Assembly: GCF_000428525.1 (NCBI RefSeq)
Contig: NZ_AUAC01000002.1
Span: 496,001-560,000 of the forward strand
Length of the DNA stretch: 64,000 nt
Direction: 5' to 3'
Source of the DNA: Hellea balneolensis DSM 19091
GTDB lineage: Bacteria; Pseudomonadota; Alphaproteobacteria; Caulobacterales; Maricaulaceae
The notes under the pieces are model-generated. The model searched no databases and had not been told where the DNA came from. It saw nothing but the letters and a program-made list of their open reading frames with translations. Both the position numbers and the translations under genes were made by a program. Positions 24,773-33,644 of this stretch are shown one piece after another; within the stretch, counting starts at the first letter, position 1; the number at the start of each line of letters is the position of its first letter.

Positions 24773-27715
24773 ATGACAAAGAAAATGCTTATCGACGCCT
24801 CCCACCCGGAAGAAACACGCGTCGTTATCGTAGATGGCAACCGCGTTGAAGAACTGGACTTTGAAAGCCGCAATAAACGGCAATTAAGAGGCAACGTCTA
24901 TCTGGCCCGCGTCACGCGCGTCGAACCCTCACTTCAGGCCGCATTCGTAGAATATGGCGGCAATCGCCACGGCTTTTTGGCGTTCAGTGAAATCCACCCG
25001 GATTATTACCAAATCCCGCATGAGGATAAGCTCGCATTACTCGAAGCTGAAGAAGCCGCGCAAAAGGAAGCAGACGCCGAAGACGAAGACGACATTCATG
25101 AGGACGGCGAGGCTGAAGAGCTTGAAGCCGATGAAAATGTCGATCCTGACTCCGATGATGTCGCCGATGCCAATGATGAGGAAGTCGCCGAAGAGCAGGT
25201 CAAAGTCGCATCTTCGCGCCGCAAGCGTCAATCGCGCCGCCGTTATAAAATCCAAGAAGTCATCAAGCGCGGCCAAATTCTGCTGATCCAAGCCGTGAAA
25301 GAAGAGCGCGGCAATAAAGGCGCGGCGATGACAACATACTTGTCACTTGCAGGACGTTATTGCGTGCTTATGCCCAACACAGCGCGGGGCGGCGGAATTT
25401 CGCGCAAAATAGCCAATGGATCAGACCGCAAACGGCTAAAATCCGTCATGAGCGAGCTTGAAGTCCCGCAAGGCATGGGCGTCATCGTCCGAACAGCGGG
25501 GGCCAAACGCACAAAAGCCGAAATCAAGCGCGATTATGAATATCTGTCGCGTCTCTGGGATGAAATCCGAGATACGACCCTGAAATCCATCGCGCCGGCC
25601 CTCATCCATGAGGAAGGCAATCTGGTAAAACGCTCTATCCGTGACCTCTATAATAAAGAGATCGAGGAAGTTCTTATAGAAGGCGACACCGCTTATAAAA
25701 CGGCCAAAGCTTTTATGAAGATGCTGATGCCGAGCCACGCGAAAAATGTGAAAGCTTACAAAGACGATATTCCGCTTTTCCTCAGATATAATGTCGAGCG
25801 CCAGATCGAGGACAGCTTGAAATCCGTCGTTCAGCTTAAATCCGGTGGCTATCTTGTGATCCACCCTACCGAAGCGCTTGTTTCTGTGGACGTCAACTCA
25901 GGCCGCTCGACCAAAGAGCGCAATGTTGAGCGCACGGCGCTAAAGACAAATACCGAAGCCGCCGAAGAAGTGGCGCGTCAAATGCGATTGCGCGATCTTG
26001 CAGGACTTATCGTGATCGACTTTATCGACATGGATGAGCATAAAAATAACCGCGCGGTTGAACGCGTCATGAAAAACGCGCTGTCCCGTGACCGCGCCCG
26101 TGTTCAGACCTCTCGCATTTCACAATTCGGTCTCATGGAAATATCTCGTCAGCGCCGCCGCCGCAGTCTGCTCGAAGGCTCAACAGCGCATTGTGAACAT
26201 TGTGAAGGCGTGGGCCGTAAACGCACCATCGAATCCTCTGCTCTCGCGGCCATTCGCGCGGTCGAAGAAGTAGGCGTTCGCGGCAAAGCCAAACGTGTGC
26301 GCCTCAAAGTTAGCTCTGATGTCGCGCTTTATATTTTCAATGAAAAACGCGATTTGCTGCAACATGTGGATGACACATCAGGCTTGTTCACTGAACTTGT
26401 CGGCGATGAAGAGCTTATCCGTCCCTCATATGAGATTGAAGTCATTGAGAAATCCAAAGGTGATGGCCCCGATCCGCTTGAAGAGATCGAGAAAGAGTTC
26501 CGCAAGCAGCGTCATGAGCAGAAGAAACGTCCTAAGAAACGTGACAAAGACGAGGCAGATGAGGACGAATCCGAAGATAATACGGAGTCTCGCGAGCATG
26601 ATGATGACGGTGACGGTGAAGGCCGCAAGAAGCGCCGCCGCCGCAGAGGACGGCGCGGAGGACGCGGTAAACGCCGTGACGAAAATGCCGCGCAAGATGA
26701 GGCAGGTGAGAACACATCTGTTGATGAGTCAGACGCAGATCAAAGCGATGAAACTGACGCTAAGCCGAAATCTCGTCGTGGTCGCCGCAAAGCTCCGGGT
26801 AAACAAAAAGAAGAGGCGAGCCTAGAAGCCGCAGAAGATACGGCACAAGATGAGAAGCCCAAGCGTGGACGCCGTAAAGCTCCGGCCAAAAAAGCAAAGC
26901 CTCAAGCGGCCGTAGAAATGGCTGAGGAGACCAAACCGAAACGTGGTCGCCGCAAAGCCCCCACGAAAGAGGCGAAAAAAGAAGAAACAGAACCTGCACA
27001 ATCTTCTGAGAAAACTGAAGACGATGCCCCCAAAGCGCGGTCTTCTGCGCGGCGTAAGGCTCCTGCGAAAAAGGCATCTGACGAACCCGCTAAAAAGGCG
27101 GCGACGCGTAAGCGTGCGGCCAAAGCGCCCGAGGTTAAGGAAAGCGTCACGAAGATGAAGTCTAAAGCTCCGGCCCGCCGCAAGGCTCCAGGGAAAGCGG
27201 CTCCGACTGAACCCACAGAAGAAACGTCAAAAGCGAAGACTAAGGCTCCTGCGAAAAAGGCCGCGCCAAAGAAAAAGGCGGAAGAGGCAGTTGCGGCGAA
27301 GGCCAAAACCCCGGCTAAGCGTAAAGCGCCAGCTCGCAGAAAAGCCCCCGTTAAGAAAGCCCCTGCCAAGAAGACGGCAGCTCAAAAGAAGGTGGCTCCT
27401 GCAGCGGAAAAAACAGAGGCCAAGGCCACAGCTAAAAAAGCGCCGGCCAAGAGAAAGGCGCCAGCTCGCAAAAAGGCTCCTACGAAACAAGACGCCCCAA
27501 AAGCTGAGACCCCGAAACAAACTGCGAAAAAAGCTCCGGCCAAAGCTGCACCTGCAAAGATGGACGAAGCCGCTGCAAGCCCGGCACGGCGTAAAGCGCC
27601 AACGCGAAAAGCCGCAGCGGCGCCCGAACCCTCCATCAGCACAGACCCTGCGGATGTGAAAGAAACCAAACCCAAAAAGACCAAACGCAACTGGTTTGGC
27701 CTTAAAAAGAAATAG
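24773..27715 (+). CDS. rne: ribonuclease E with a long basic repeat tail
   Basis: RNase E is the main endonuclease for mRNA turnover and stable RNA processing, and scaffolds the degradosome. The start is the ATG after TTGGAGAATACC, giving 980 residues; the in-frame ATG 42 bases upstream would bypass this site. The N-terminal half has an S1 domain interrupted by an acidic insert (about residues 80-150, Glu/Asp-rich), the DNase-I-like site with Asp373 (SVDVNSG) and Asp416 (VIDFIDM), and a Zn-link Cys474-x2-Cys477. From about 560 the tail is first acidic/Arg-rich, then from about 660 to 965 consists of repeated RRKAP, PAKKA and KAPA units, strongly resembling histone H1 or AlgP-like tails. Such tails bind RNA and partner proteins. 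Confidence 0.95.
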   Translation: MTKKMLIDASHPEETRVVIVDGNRVEELDFESRNKRQLRGNVYLARVTRVEPSLQAAFVEYGGNRHGFLAFSEIHPDYYQIPHEDKLALLEAEEAAQKEADAEDEDDIHEDGEAEELEADENVDPDSDDVADANDEEVAEEQVKVASSRRKRQSRRRYKIQEVIKRGQILLIQAVKEERGNKGAAMTTYLSLAGRYCVLMPNTARGGGISRKIANGSDRKRLKSVMSELEVPQGMGVIVRTAGAKRTKAEIKRDYEYLSRLWDEIRDTTLKSIAPALIHEEGNLVKRSIRDLYNKEIEEVLIEGDTAYKTAKAFMKMLMPSHAKNVKAYKDDIPLFLRYNVERQIEDSLKSVVQLKSGGYLVIHPTEALVSVDVNSGRSTKERNVERTALKTNTEAAEEVARQMRLRDLAGLIVIDFIDMDEHKNNRAVERVMKNALSRDRARVQTSRISQFGLMEISRQRRRRSLLEGSTAHCEHCEGVGRKRTIESSALAAIRAVEEVGVRGKAKRVRLKVSSDVALYIFNEKRDLLQHVDDTSGLFTELVGDEELIRPSYEIEVIEKSKGDGPDPLEEIEKEFRKQRHEQKKRPKKRDKDEADEDESEDNTESREHDDDGDGEGRKKRRRRRGRRGGRGKRRDENAAQDEAGENTSVDESDADQSDETDAKPKSRRGRRKAPGKQKEEASLEAAEDTAQDEKPKRGRRKAPAKKAKPQAAVEMAEETKPKRGRRKAPTKEAKKEETEPAQSSEKTEDDAPKARSSARRKAPAKKASDEPAKKAATRKRAAKAPEVKESVTKMKSKAPARRKAPGKAAPTEPTEETSKAKTKAPAKKAAPKKKAEEAVAAKAKTPAKRKAPARRKAPVKKAPAKKTAAQKKVAPAAEKTEAKATAKKAPAKRKAPARKKAPTKQDAPKAETPKQTAKKAPAKAAPAKMDEAAASPARRKAPTRKAAAAPEPSISTDPADVKETKPKKTKRNWFGLKKK

Positions 27716-27729
27716 GAAGAGCATAACAA

Positions 27730-29445
27730 ATGGGGGATAATGTCGGTACGGTTGTTGGTATTGATTTAGGAACAACCAACTCACTCATTTCGGTTTTTAC
27801 GGATGAGGGCTCTGTCCTCATCCCAAATGGTTCGGGTAAATATTTAACACCCTCGGTTGTAGGACTTTCCGACAAAAAAGATATTATCGTTGGAGAGACT
27901 GCGCGGCACAGACTTGTATCACACCCAAAGCTTACGGCTGCACGTTTTAAACGCTATATGGGTACGCAACGTGAATTTAAGTTAGGTAAGAAGTCCTTCC
28001 GGGCAGAAGATCTTTCAGCCCTAGTTTTAAAATCACTAAAGTCAGATGCTGAAGCGCATTTAGGTTGCCCTGTAGAACGGGCAATAATTTCAGTTCCTGC
28101 CTACTTTAATGACGTACAACGAAAGGCCACTTATGCCGCCGGAAAAATAGCGGGACTAAAAGTCGAACGTCTTATCAATGAACCTACTGCTGCAGCTCTC
28201 GCATATGGCTTGAACAGTGTAGAAGAAGAAGACACATTTCTTGTAGTTGATCTTGGCGGCGGCACATTTGATGTCTCCATTTTGGAAATATTCAGCGGTG
28301 TAATGGAAGTTCGATCAAGTGCCGGCGACGCCTTTTTAGGCGGTGAAGACTTCACAGATGTCATCGTAAAAGAATTTGAAGCACAATTAGGCAAAGAGGC
28401 GGATAAACTTGATGATATAAAGAAAGGCCTTTTAAGAGATCTTGCTAACAGGGCTAAAATGAAACTTAGTCAATCAGATGATGTTACTGTTCGCTTTCAA
28501 AATAAGAAATCTGAAAAATCACTCACTCTCAAACGTGAACACTTTGAGGAAATCACTAAGAAGCTTCAAGACAGACTGCGAAAACCAATACAACGCGCCA
28601 TAATGGATGCGGGAATGCGCGCGGAGGATATTGACCGTGTTGTAATGGTTGGCGGGGCGACGCGCATGCCTGTTATTCGTAAAATTGTCACGCGGTTATT
28701 AAAGGTTTTCCCAGAACATAGCCTAGACCCTGACGAAGTCATTGCTCTTGGCTCTGCCGTACAAGCCGGCCTATTGACCCGGCACAAAGCCCTTGATGAA
28801 ATCGTTATGACGGATGTCTGCCCCTTTACACTGGGAACCGACGTAGCCGTTCAAACAAGCGCCACGACATATGAAACGGGTCACTTTCAGCCTGTTATTG
28901 AACGCAATACAGTTATACCCGCCTCGCGCGTTGTGCGGAACGCGACGTTGCAAAAGGGTCAGCAAAAACTCGAACTGACAATTTATCAAGGCGAGTCACC
29001 TCGTGTTATTGAAAATGTTAGGCTAGGCACGATAACAAAATATGTCCCCATCAACCATACAGGATATGAAGAGGTGGATATTCGATTTACCTACGATGTT
29101 TCAGGCGTTTTAGAAGTCCTCGTCACCTCTGTTTCAGATCAAAAAACGCAACGTGTTGTTATTGAAGGCAATCCAGGTAGTCTGTCTCAAAGCGATATCG
29201 ATAAACGCTTTAAAGAGCTCGCAAAGTTGAAAATTCATCCTAAAGATAAATCAGAGAATGCCGAATTAATGGCGCGGCTCAAAGCCGCTTATGAAAGCCA
29301 TTTGGGCGATTTAAGGACCCACATCAACCACCTCCTCACACAATTTGAAACTGTCTTAGAAAAGCAAAATGACACTGATATCCAGCTGATGCGCTCTGAA
29401 CTGAGAACATGGCTAGATGAGCTTGATGCCGCGGACGTCTTTTAA
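27730..29445 (+). CDS. hscC: HscC-type Hsp70 chaperone
   Basis: The 571-residue protein is an Hsp70 of the short HscC type. The ATPase domain (about 8-375) has the phosphate-1 motif GIDLGTTNSLISVF, the connect and phosphate-2 motif VVDLGGGTFDVSIL, and an adenosine motif VGGATRMPVI. The substrate domain (about 385-500) begins with DVCPFTLGTDVAV, and the C-terminal lid is short, without the DnaK EEVD-like end. It starts 14 bases after rne and its stop overlaps the start of the J-like gene (TAATG). HscC proteins are specialised chaperones with poorly known clients; here the partner is probably the next gene. GC and codon use look somewhat lower than in rne. Confidence 0.9.
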   Translation: MGDNVGTVVGIDLGTTNSLISVFTDEGSVLIPNGSGKYLTPSVVGLSDKKDIIVGETARHRLVSHPKLTAARFKRYMGTQREFKLGKKSFRAEDLSALVLKSLKSDAEAHLGCPVERAIISVPAYFNDVQRKATYAAGKIAGLKVERLINEPTAAALAYGLNSVEEEDTFLVVDLGGGTFDVSILEIFSGVMEVRSSAGDAFLGGEDFTDVIVKEFEAQLGKEADKLDDIKKGLLRDLANRAKMKLSQSDDVTVRFQNKKSEKSLTLKREHFEEITKKLQDRLRKPIQRAIMDAGMRAEDIDRVVMVGGATRMPVIRKIVTRLLKVFPEHSLDPDEVIALGSAVQAGLLTRHKALDEIVMTDVCPFTLGTDVAVQTSATTYETGHFQPVIERNTVIPASRVVRNATLQKGQQKLELTIYQGESPRVIENVRLGTITKYVPINHTGYEEVDIRFTYDVSGVLEVLVTSVSDQKTQRVVIEGNPGSLSQSDIDKRFKELAKLKIHPKDKSENAELMARLKAAYESHLGDLRTHINHLLTQFETVLEKQNDTDIQLMRSELRTWLDELDAADVF

Positions 29446-30263
29446 TGCAAGACTACTGGGAAGTATTGGGTCTTGATGAACCGCCCGCAGATTTAAAATC
29501 TGCGAAACGAGCTTATGCCGCCCAACTGAAAGTCACGCGCCCAGATGACGACCCAGAAGGTTTTATGTTACTGCGCGATGCGTTGGAAATAGCCAAGCAG
29601 GATATGTACCATAAGCTACATAATGCTGAGTTAGAGAAAGAAGCACAGACGGCACAAAATCAAACAGTGCAAGACGATGTGAGTGAGTTTCTTCATGAAG
29701 ATCAACGCCCTGAGAATAGTAATGAAGTTATCAAGTTAGAAGCGGCGCCTACCGAAGCTAAGCAACTGGAATACCCCCGCTTTTATCCTGAAATTCAGGA
29801 GATCTTAAATGATCCGATACTGCGGAATGATAAAAACGCTTGGGAACAGCTTATTGAGAAAGCCCGTGAGACTTCTATTGATGATTATATTGACTTTGAC
29901 ATCTTACTCAGGCGCTATCTGCTCGACCTTTTGGGCTATTATGACGGCGACGCGAAGAAGCATAACAGAAACCGTAAACCTTCACTTATCTCAAGCTTTA
30001 TTGCGACTTATATCTTCAAAGCAATGGAGTGGCATAAGGCCTCAGAAAGAGATTATGAAACACAAGCGGAACTGAACTGGTTACAGTCTGATTTGGATGT
30101 CATCCGTAATAATAAAGCGCCAGGTGTCCGGCCTGACGGGACAAAAACTGTAAGTACGACTGAAGATGACGGTATGAGCCCATGGGTCATTATTGGTATT
30201 TTCATCGCTGGATTACAGGTATTACGTTTATTAGTGAATGGTTTTAGCGGTAATGGTTTCTAA
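29445..30263 (+). CDS. membrane-anchored J-domain-like partner of HscC
   Basis: Coupled to hscC by TAATG. Residues 3-50 look like a J domain: YWEVLGL, then a Lys/Arg-rich helix II (KRAYAAQLKV), and a loop TRPDDDPEGF where the invariant His-Pro-Asp would be. Here residues 32-34 are Arg-Pro-Asp, so the His is missing. A helical region follows without recognised motifs. A single hydrophobic segment at about 246-264 near the C-terminus makes it tail-anchored with the J part in the cytoplasm. J-like proteins paired with HscC are known in E. coli. Whether the RPD form can stimulate the ATPase is unknown. Confidence 0.75.
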   Translation: MQDYWEVLGLDEPPADLKSAKRAYAAQLKVTRPDDDPEGFMLLRDALEIAKQDMYHKLHNAELEKEAQTAQNQTVQDDVSEFLHEDQRPENSNEVIKLEAAPTEAKQLEYPRFYPEIQEILNDPILRNDKNAWEQLIEKARETSIDDYIDFDILLRRYLLDLLGYYDGDAKKHNRNRKPSLISSFIATYIFKAMEWHKASERDYETQAELNWLQSDLDVIRNNKAPGVRPDGTKTVSTTEDDGMSPWVIIGIFIAGLQVLRLLVNGFSGNGF

Positions 30264-30291
30264 CCCAATCCGCTACTCCATCTAAATAGCT

Positions 30292-30311
30292 CACCTTAGA
30301 ACAATAAGGTG
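30292..30311 (+). terminator. hairpin after the J-like gene
   Basis: CACCTTA-GAACAA-TAAGGTG is a perfect 7-bp stem with a 6-base loop, 28 bases after the stop codon. It lacks a T run, so it may be a weak terminator or mRNA 3' end stabiliser. Confidence 0.45.
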
Positions 30312-30413
30312 CTGCTGCTCCGTAAATTTACCGCGTTATACCCCCTTGCATCCCTTGGCGTTTTCCCATAAGTAGCGCCTCAAATAGGAATCCCTTGGCT
30401 CTACACCCCTTTT

Positions 30414-30431
30414 GCCGCCTCTTTGGGCGGC
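30414..30431 (+). promoter_or_regulatory. hairpin in the rplY leader
   Basis: GCCGCC-TCTTTG-GGCGGC forms a 6-bp stem followed by an AT-rich stretch (TGATTATTTTAG) 36 bases before rplY. It could be a leftover terminator or part of a leader structure. The same gap also holds two copies of ATCCCTTGGC (about 30349 and 30389). Confidence 0.35.
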
Positions 30432-30467
30432 TGATTATTTTAGAGCCTATGAACAAGGTATAAGAAA

Positions 30468-31121
30468 ATGAGTGTTGTTCTTGATGTAAATGTGCGTGAA
30501 AATACAGGCACAGGTAACGCCCGCGAAGCGCGTCGCAATGGCATGGTTCCCGGCGTTCTTTATGGCGGCGATGAAGGCCCTGTTGCAATTTCAATCAAAC
30601 ATAATGAAGTTTTGAAGGCTATTAACTCTGGTCAGTTCATTGGTAACATGATTGAGCTTGTCCATGACGGAAAAGGCCAAAAGGCTTTGACCAAAGATAT
30701 TCAATTCCACCCAGTCACAGACGTTCCTGTTCATCTTGATTTTTATCGTGTGACAGCGAAATCCATCATTGAAGTCGAAGTCAGCGTAAACTTTACCGGC
30801 GAAGAAGAGTCACCAGGCATGAAGCAAGGCGGCGCGCTTAATGTTGTTCGTTATGCCATCGAAGTTAAATGTCCTGCGGGCGAAATCCCTGACAGTATCG
30901 AAGTCGACATCTCAAAAATGGAAATTGGCGACTCTATCCATATCTCAAGCATTGAGCTGCCAAAGAATGTGAAGCCATCCATTACGGATCGCGACTTTAC
31001 CATCGCAACAATGCAAGAATCGCGTGCGGCTGTTGAAGCTGAGGATGAAGAGGGCGAAGAGGTTGCAGCCGACGAAGTTCCTGCAGCAGCTCAGTCTGAC
31101 GACGCTGAGGGCGAAGGCTAA
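30468..31121 (+). CDS. rplY: 50S ribosomal protein L25/general stress protein Ctc
   Basis: L25 binds 5S rRNA in the large subunit. The 217-residue product is the long Ctc form: an N-terminal L25 domain (about 1-90, with NARRNGMVPGVLYGGDEG and HPVTDVPVHLDFYRV near its end) and a C-terminal TL5/CTC domain (about 95-185), followed by an acidic Glu/Ala tail. Start at the ATG after AAGGTATAAGAAA. It heads a run with pth and ychF, a very common bacterial order, and the likely operon supports translation. Highly expressed style codons, no oddity. Confidence 0.95.
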   Translation: MSVVLDVNVRENTGTGNAREARRNGMVPGVLYGGDEGPVAISIKHNEVLKAINSGQFIGNMIELVHDGKGQKALTKDIQFHPVTDVPVHLDFYRVTAKSIIEVEVSVNFTGEEESPGMKQGGALNVVRYAIEVKCPAGEIPDSIEVDISKMEIGDSIHISSIELPKNVKPSITDRDFTIATMQESRAAVEAEDEEGEEVAADEVPAAAQSDDAEGEG

Positions 31122-31180
31122 GCAAATTGCTTAGCTGGCTTCGCAGCCTCTTTGATACGTCAGAGCAAGCGGAGCCTGAT

Positions 31181-31750
31181 ATGCTTTTATGGGTAGGATT
31201 AGGAAACCCCGGTGCAAAATATGCCGGGAACCGTCATAATATCGGCTTTATGGTGATTGATGCGATTGGTGATGATCACAGCTTTCCATCCGAGAAAACT
31301 CAATTTAAAGGGTTATGCCGTTCTGGTATTATTGGCGGCAAAAAAGTACTTTCGTTGAAGCCGACAACCTTTATGAATGAATCAGGACAGGCTGTTCAAG
31401 CGGCCATGTCATTTTATAAAATTCCGCTAGATAATGTGACAGTCTTCCATGACGAACTTGACCTCGCACCCGGAAAATTTCGCATGAAGACAGGCGGCGG
31501 GATTGCGGGGCATAATGGTTTGCGCTCCATCCGCCAACATTGCGGAGAGAACTTTCACCGCGTGCGCCTCGGCATCGGGCATCCCGGCCATAAAGATAAA
31601 GTACATAGCTATGTGCTGTCTGACTTTGCCAAGGCCGAGCACGCTATCCGGGATGACATATGCAATGGCGCGGCCCGCTATGCAGAGCATTTGGCAAACG
31701 GTAATGGAGAGCTCTTTCAAACGCGCGTGACAGAATATATAAAAGGATAA
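31181..31750 (+). CDS. pth: peptidyl-tRNA hydrolase
   Basis: Pth cleaves peptidyl-tRNAs dropped from stalled ribosomes, recycling tRNA. The ATG chosen follows GGAGCCTGAT and gives 189 residues beginning LLWVGLGNPG; a TTG 54 bases upstream would add an untypical leader. The catalytic His19 sits in NRHNIGF, and the Asn in FMNESG and the Asp in FHDELDLAPG (about 92-93) are conserved. The GGGIAGHNGLRSI block completes the family pattern. It lies between rplY and ychF. Confidence 0.95.
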   Translation: MLLWVGLGNPGAKYAGNRHNIGFMVIDAIGDDHSFPSEKTQFKGLCRSGIIGGKKVLSLKPTTFMNESGQAVQAAMSFYKIPLDNVTVFHDELDLAPGKFRMKTGGGIAGHNGLRSIRQHCGENFHRVRLGIGHPGHKDKVHSYVLSDFAKAEHAIRDDICNGAARYAEHLANGNGELFQTRVTEYIKG

Positions 31751-31754
31751 TCCC

Positions 31755-32852
31755 ATGGGTTTTAAATGCGGTATTGTGGGCTTGCCCAATGTAGGAAAAT
31801 CAACACTTTTCAATGCTTTAACTAAAACAGCTAACGCACAAGCGGCTAATTACCCCTTTTGCACGATTGAGCCGAATGTGGGCGATGTGGCTATGCCCGA
31901 GCCTCGCCTGAATGTTATTGCCGAAATTGGAAAGTCAGCGCAAATCATCCCGACTCGGATGAACTTTGTCGATATTGCCGGCCTCGTCAAAGGCGCATCC
32001 AAAGGCGAAGGCATGGGTAATCAGTTTTTGGCCAATATCCGCGAAACCGACGCAGTGATCTCTGTGCTGCGCTGCTTTGAGGACGAAGACATCACCCATG
32101 TTGATGGCCGCATTGATCCTATGTCTGATTTTGAGACGATTGAAACAGAGCTGATGCTCGCGGATTTGGAAAGCCTTGAAAAGCGCAAGGGTGGACTTGA
32201 GAAAAAGATCAAACAAAAAGATGCGGATGCACTGCAAACCATGCGCCTAATAGAGACCGCAATCGCAGTGCTCGAAGACGGTAAGCCCGCACGCACCGCC
32301 GAGATTGACGAGGACGATAAGAAAGCGTGGAAAATGCTGCAGTTGCTGACATCTAAACCCGTTCTCTATGTTGCTAATGTTGATGAAGAGAGCGCGGCGG
32401 ATGGGAATGATTTTTCTGCCAAAGTGACCGCTCACGCAGAGTCCGAAGGGGCGCAATCGGTGATTATATCCGCCCAAATCGAATCTGAAATGGCGCTGCT
32501 CGATGACGAAGAACAAGCGGAATATCTCGGCGCCATTGGCCTAGAAGAACCAGGACTAAATCGCCTCATTCGCGCAGGATATGCCCTGCTCGGTCTGCAA
32601 ACCTATTTCACGGTCGGCCCGAAAGAGGCCCGTGCCTGGACCTTCCAAAAGGGATGGACCGCGCCAAAATGTGCGGGCGTTATTCACGGCGATTTCGAAA
32701 AAGGGTTTATCCGGGCCGAAACCACGGCCTATGAAGACTATGTCGAACATAATGGTGAAAGCGGCGCGAAAGAGGCCGGTAAGGTCAGGCAAGAAGGCAA
32801 AGACTACATCGTCAAAGACGGAGATATAATGTTGTTCAAATTCAACGTTTGA
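31755..32852 (+). CDS. ychF: redox-responsive ATPase YchF
   Basis: YchF is an Obg-family P-loop protein that prefers ATP and associates with ribosomes, also acting as a negative regulator of the oxidative-stress response. The 365-residue protein has the G1 motif GLPNVGKST at residues 9-17, a G3 motif as [14 protein letters not shown], a changed G4 (NVDEE in place of NKxD, which gives ATP preference), and a C-terminal TGS domain ([20 protein letters not shown]). It is four bases after pth. Typical in length and sequence. Confidence 0.95.
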   Translation: MGFKCGIVGLPNVGKSTLFNALTKTANAQAANYPFCTIEPNVGDVAMPEPRLNVIAEIGKSAQIIPTRMNFVDIAGLVKGASKGEGMGNQFLANIRETDAVISVLRCFEDEDITHVDGRIDPMSDFETIETELMLADLESLEKRKGGLEKKIKQKDADALQTMRLIETAIAVLEDGKPARTAEIDEDDKKAWKMLQLLTSKPVLYVANVDEESAADGNDFSAKVTAHAESEGAQSVIISAQIESEMALLDDEEQAEYLGAIGLEEPGLNRLIRAGYALLGLQTYFTVGPKEARAWTFQKGWTAPKCAGVIHGDFEKGFIRAETTAYEDYVEHNGESGAKEAGKVRQEGKDYIVKDGDIMLFKFNV

Positions 32853-32941
32853 CACGGTCAATGGCTAATCCCGTAAAACAGTCTTATTTGCAATTTCTTA
32901 AGAGCTAAACGGCATATTACGATCTCTTTATGAGGTTCAAT

Positions 32942-33541
32942 ATGCGTCATTTAAAAATAATTTCGGTCTCTTTCGCGGCCCTAATGTGTGTGAGTGCGCC
33001 GTTAGCTGCACAAAATAAGGCTCCCTCACCTGTTCAGCTTGTCTTGGAAGAGCTCAATAAAACATCCGCTACATCCGCTCCGGCCAATAAGGGCCTGAAC
33101 ACGCCGTCCCAATTGAAAAGTTCTAATGCCTCAAACATAGCCGCAAAAGCCTTATTGAAAAGAGATTTAAAGCTTGAAGGCCAGAACACGAGCACACCCG
33201 AAGGCATTGACTTATTACAACTAAATATCGGCCAAGACTCGTCGGAATATAAAACCATGCGAGATAAGCTTACGGACGCTTATGGCGCGCCGAAGTCACA
33301 GCGCGGCGGTATAGAAATTTGGGAAATAGAGACAGCTAATGCCAGCTTTGAGCAGTCCAGGATGACAACCATAATGACAGGGCAGGATTCAGGCGGTTTT
33401 TTCGTAACTGTTGATCGGCGCGGCAATTCAGGCCGAACCCTCCCTCCGCCCAAACCGGTCCTCGCTGCGCCTCGCGCCGTTACAGCTCCGCAAGTGCTGA
33501 CCCCTAGACGCCTTAAAATCGACCCTTCGGTAAGGGATTAG
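32942..33541 (+). CDS. secreted protein of unknown function
   Basis: From the ATG at 32942, which has GAGG six bases upstream (an earlier in-frame ATG at 32930 lacks one), the protein has 199 residues. A signal peptide ends near PLAAQ (about residue 22). A Ser/Ala/Asn-rich low-complexity stretch follows and then a small folded region around IEIWEIETANASFEQ with regular strands. The tail is Pro-rich. No known domain. It stands alone between ychF and the P-domain protein. It should be periplasmic or secreted. Confidence 0.65.
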   Translation: MRHLKIISVSFAALMCVSAPLAAQNKAPSPVQLVLEELNKTSATSAPANKGLNTPSQLKSSNASNIAAKALLKRDLKLEGQNTSTPEGIDLLQLNIGQDSSEYKTMRDKLTDAYGAPKSQRGGIEIWEIETANASFEQSRMTTIMTGQDSGGFFVTVDRRGNSGRTLPPPKPVLAAPRAVTAPQVLTPRRLKIDPSVRD

Positions 33542-33644
33542 TTAGAGTGTTCCTTAATATGTTTGTTACCAAATTTCAGTATTTATGAGCTTCGTCACGG
33601 CATCGCAACCGGACTATGCGCATGTCTTGACGTGGAGATCTAAA

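Noticed and set aside
26295-26825. Plus-strand +1 frame open reading frame inside rne
   Set aside because: Low-complexity Ala/Arg/Met sequence produced by the acidic/basic codons of the rne tail; no ribosome site.
27227-27784. Long minus-strand open frames across the rne tail
   Set aside because: They are the antisense of Lys/Ala/Pro codon repeats, giving Arg/Phe/Leu-rich sequence with no start signal; rne is clearly the gene.
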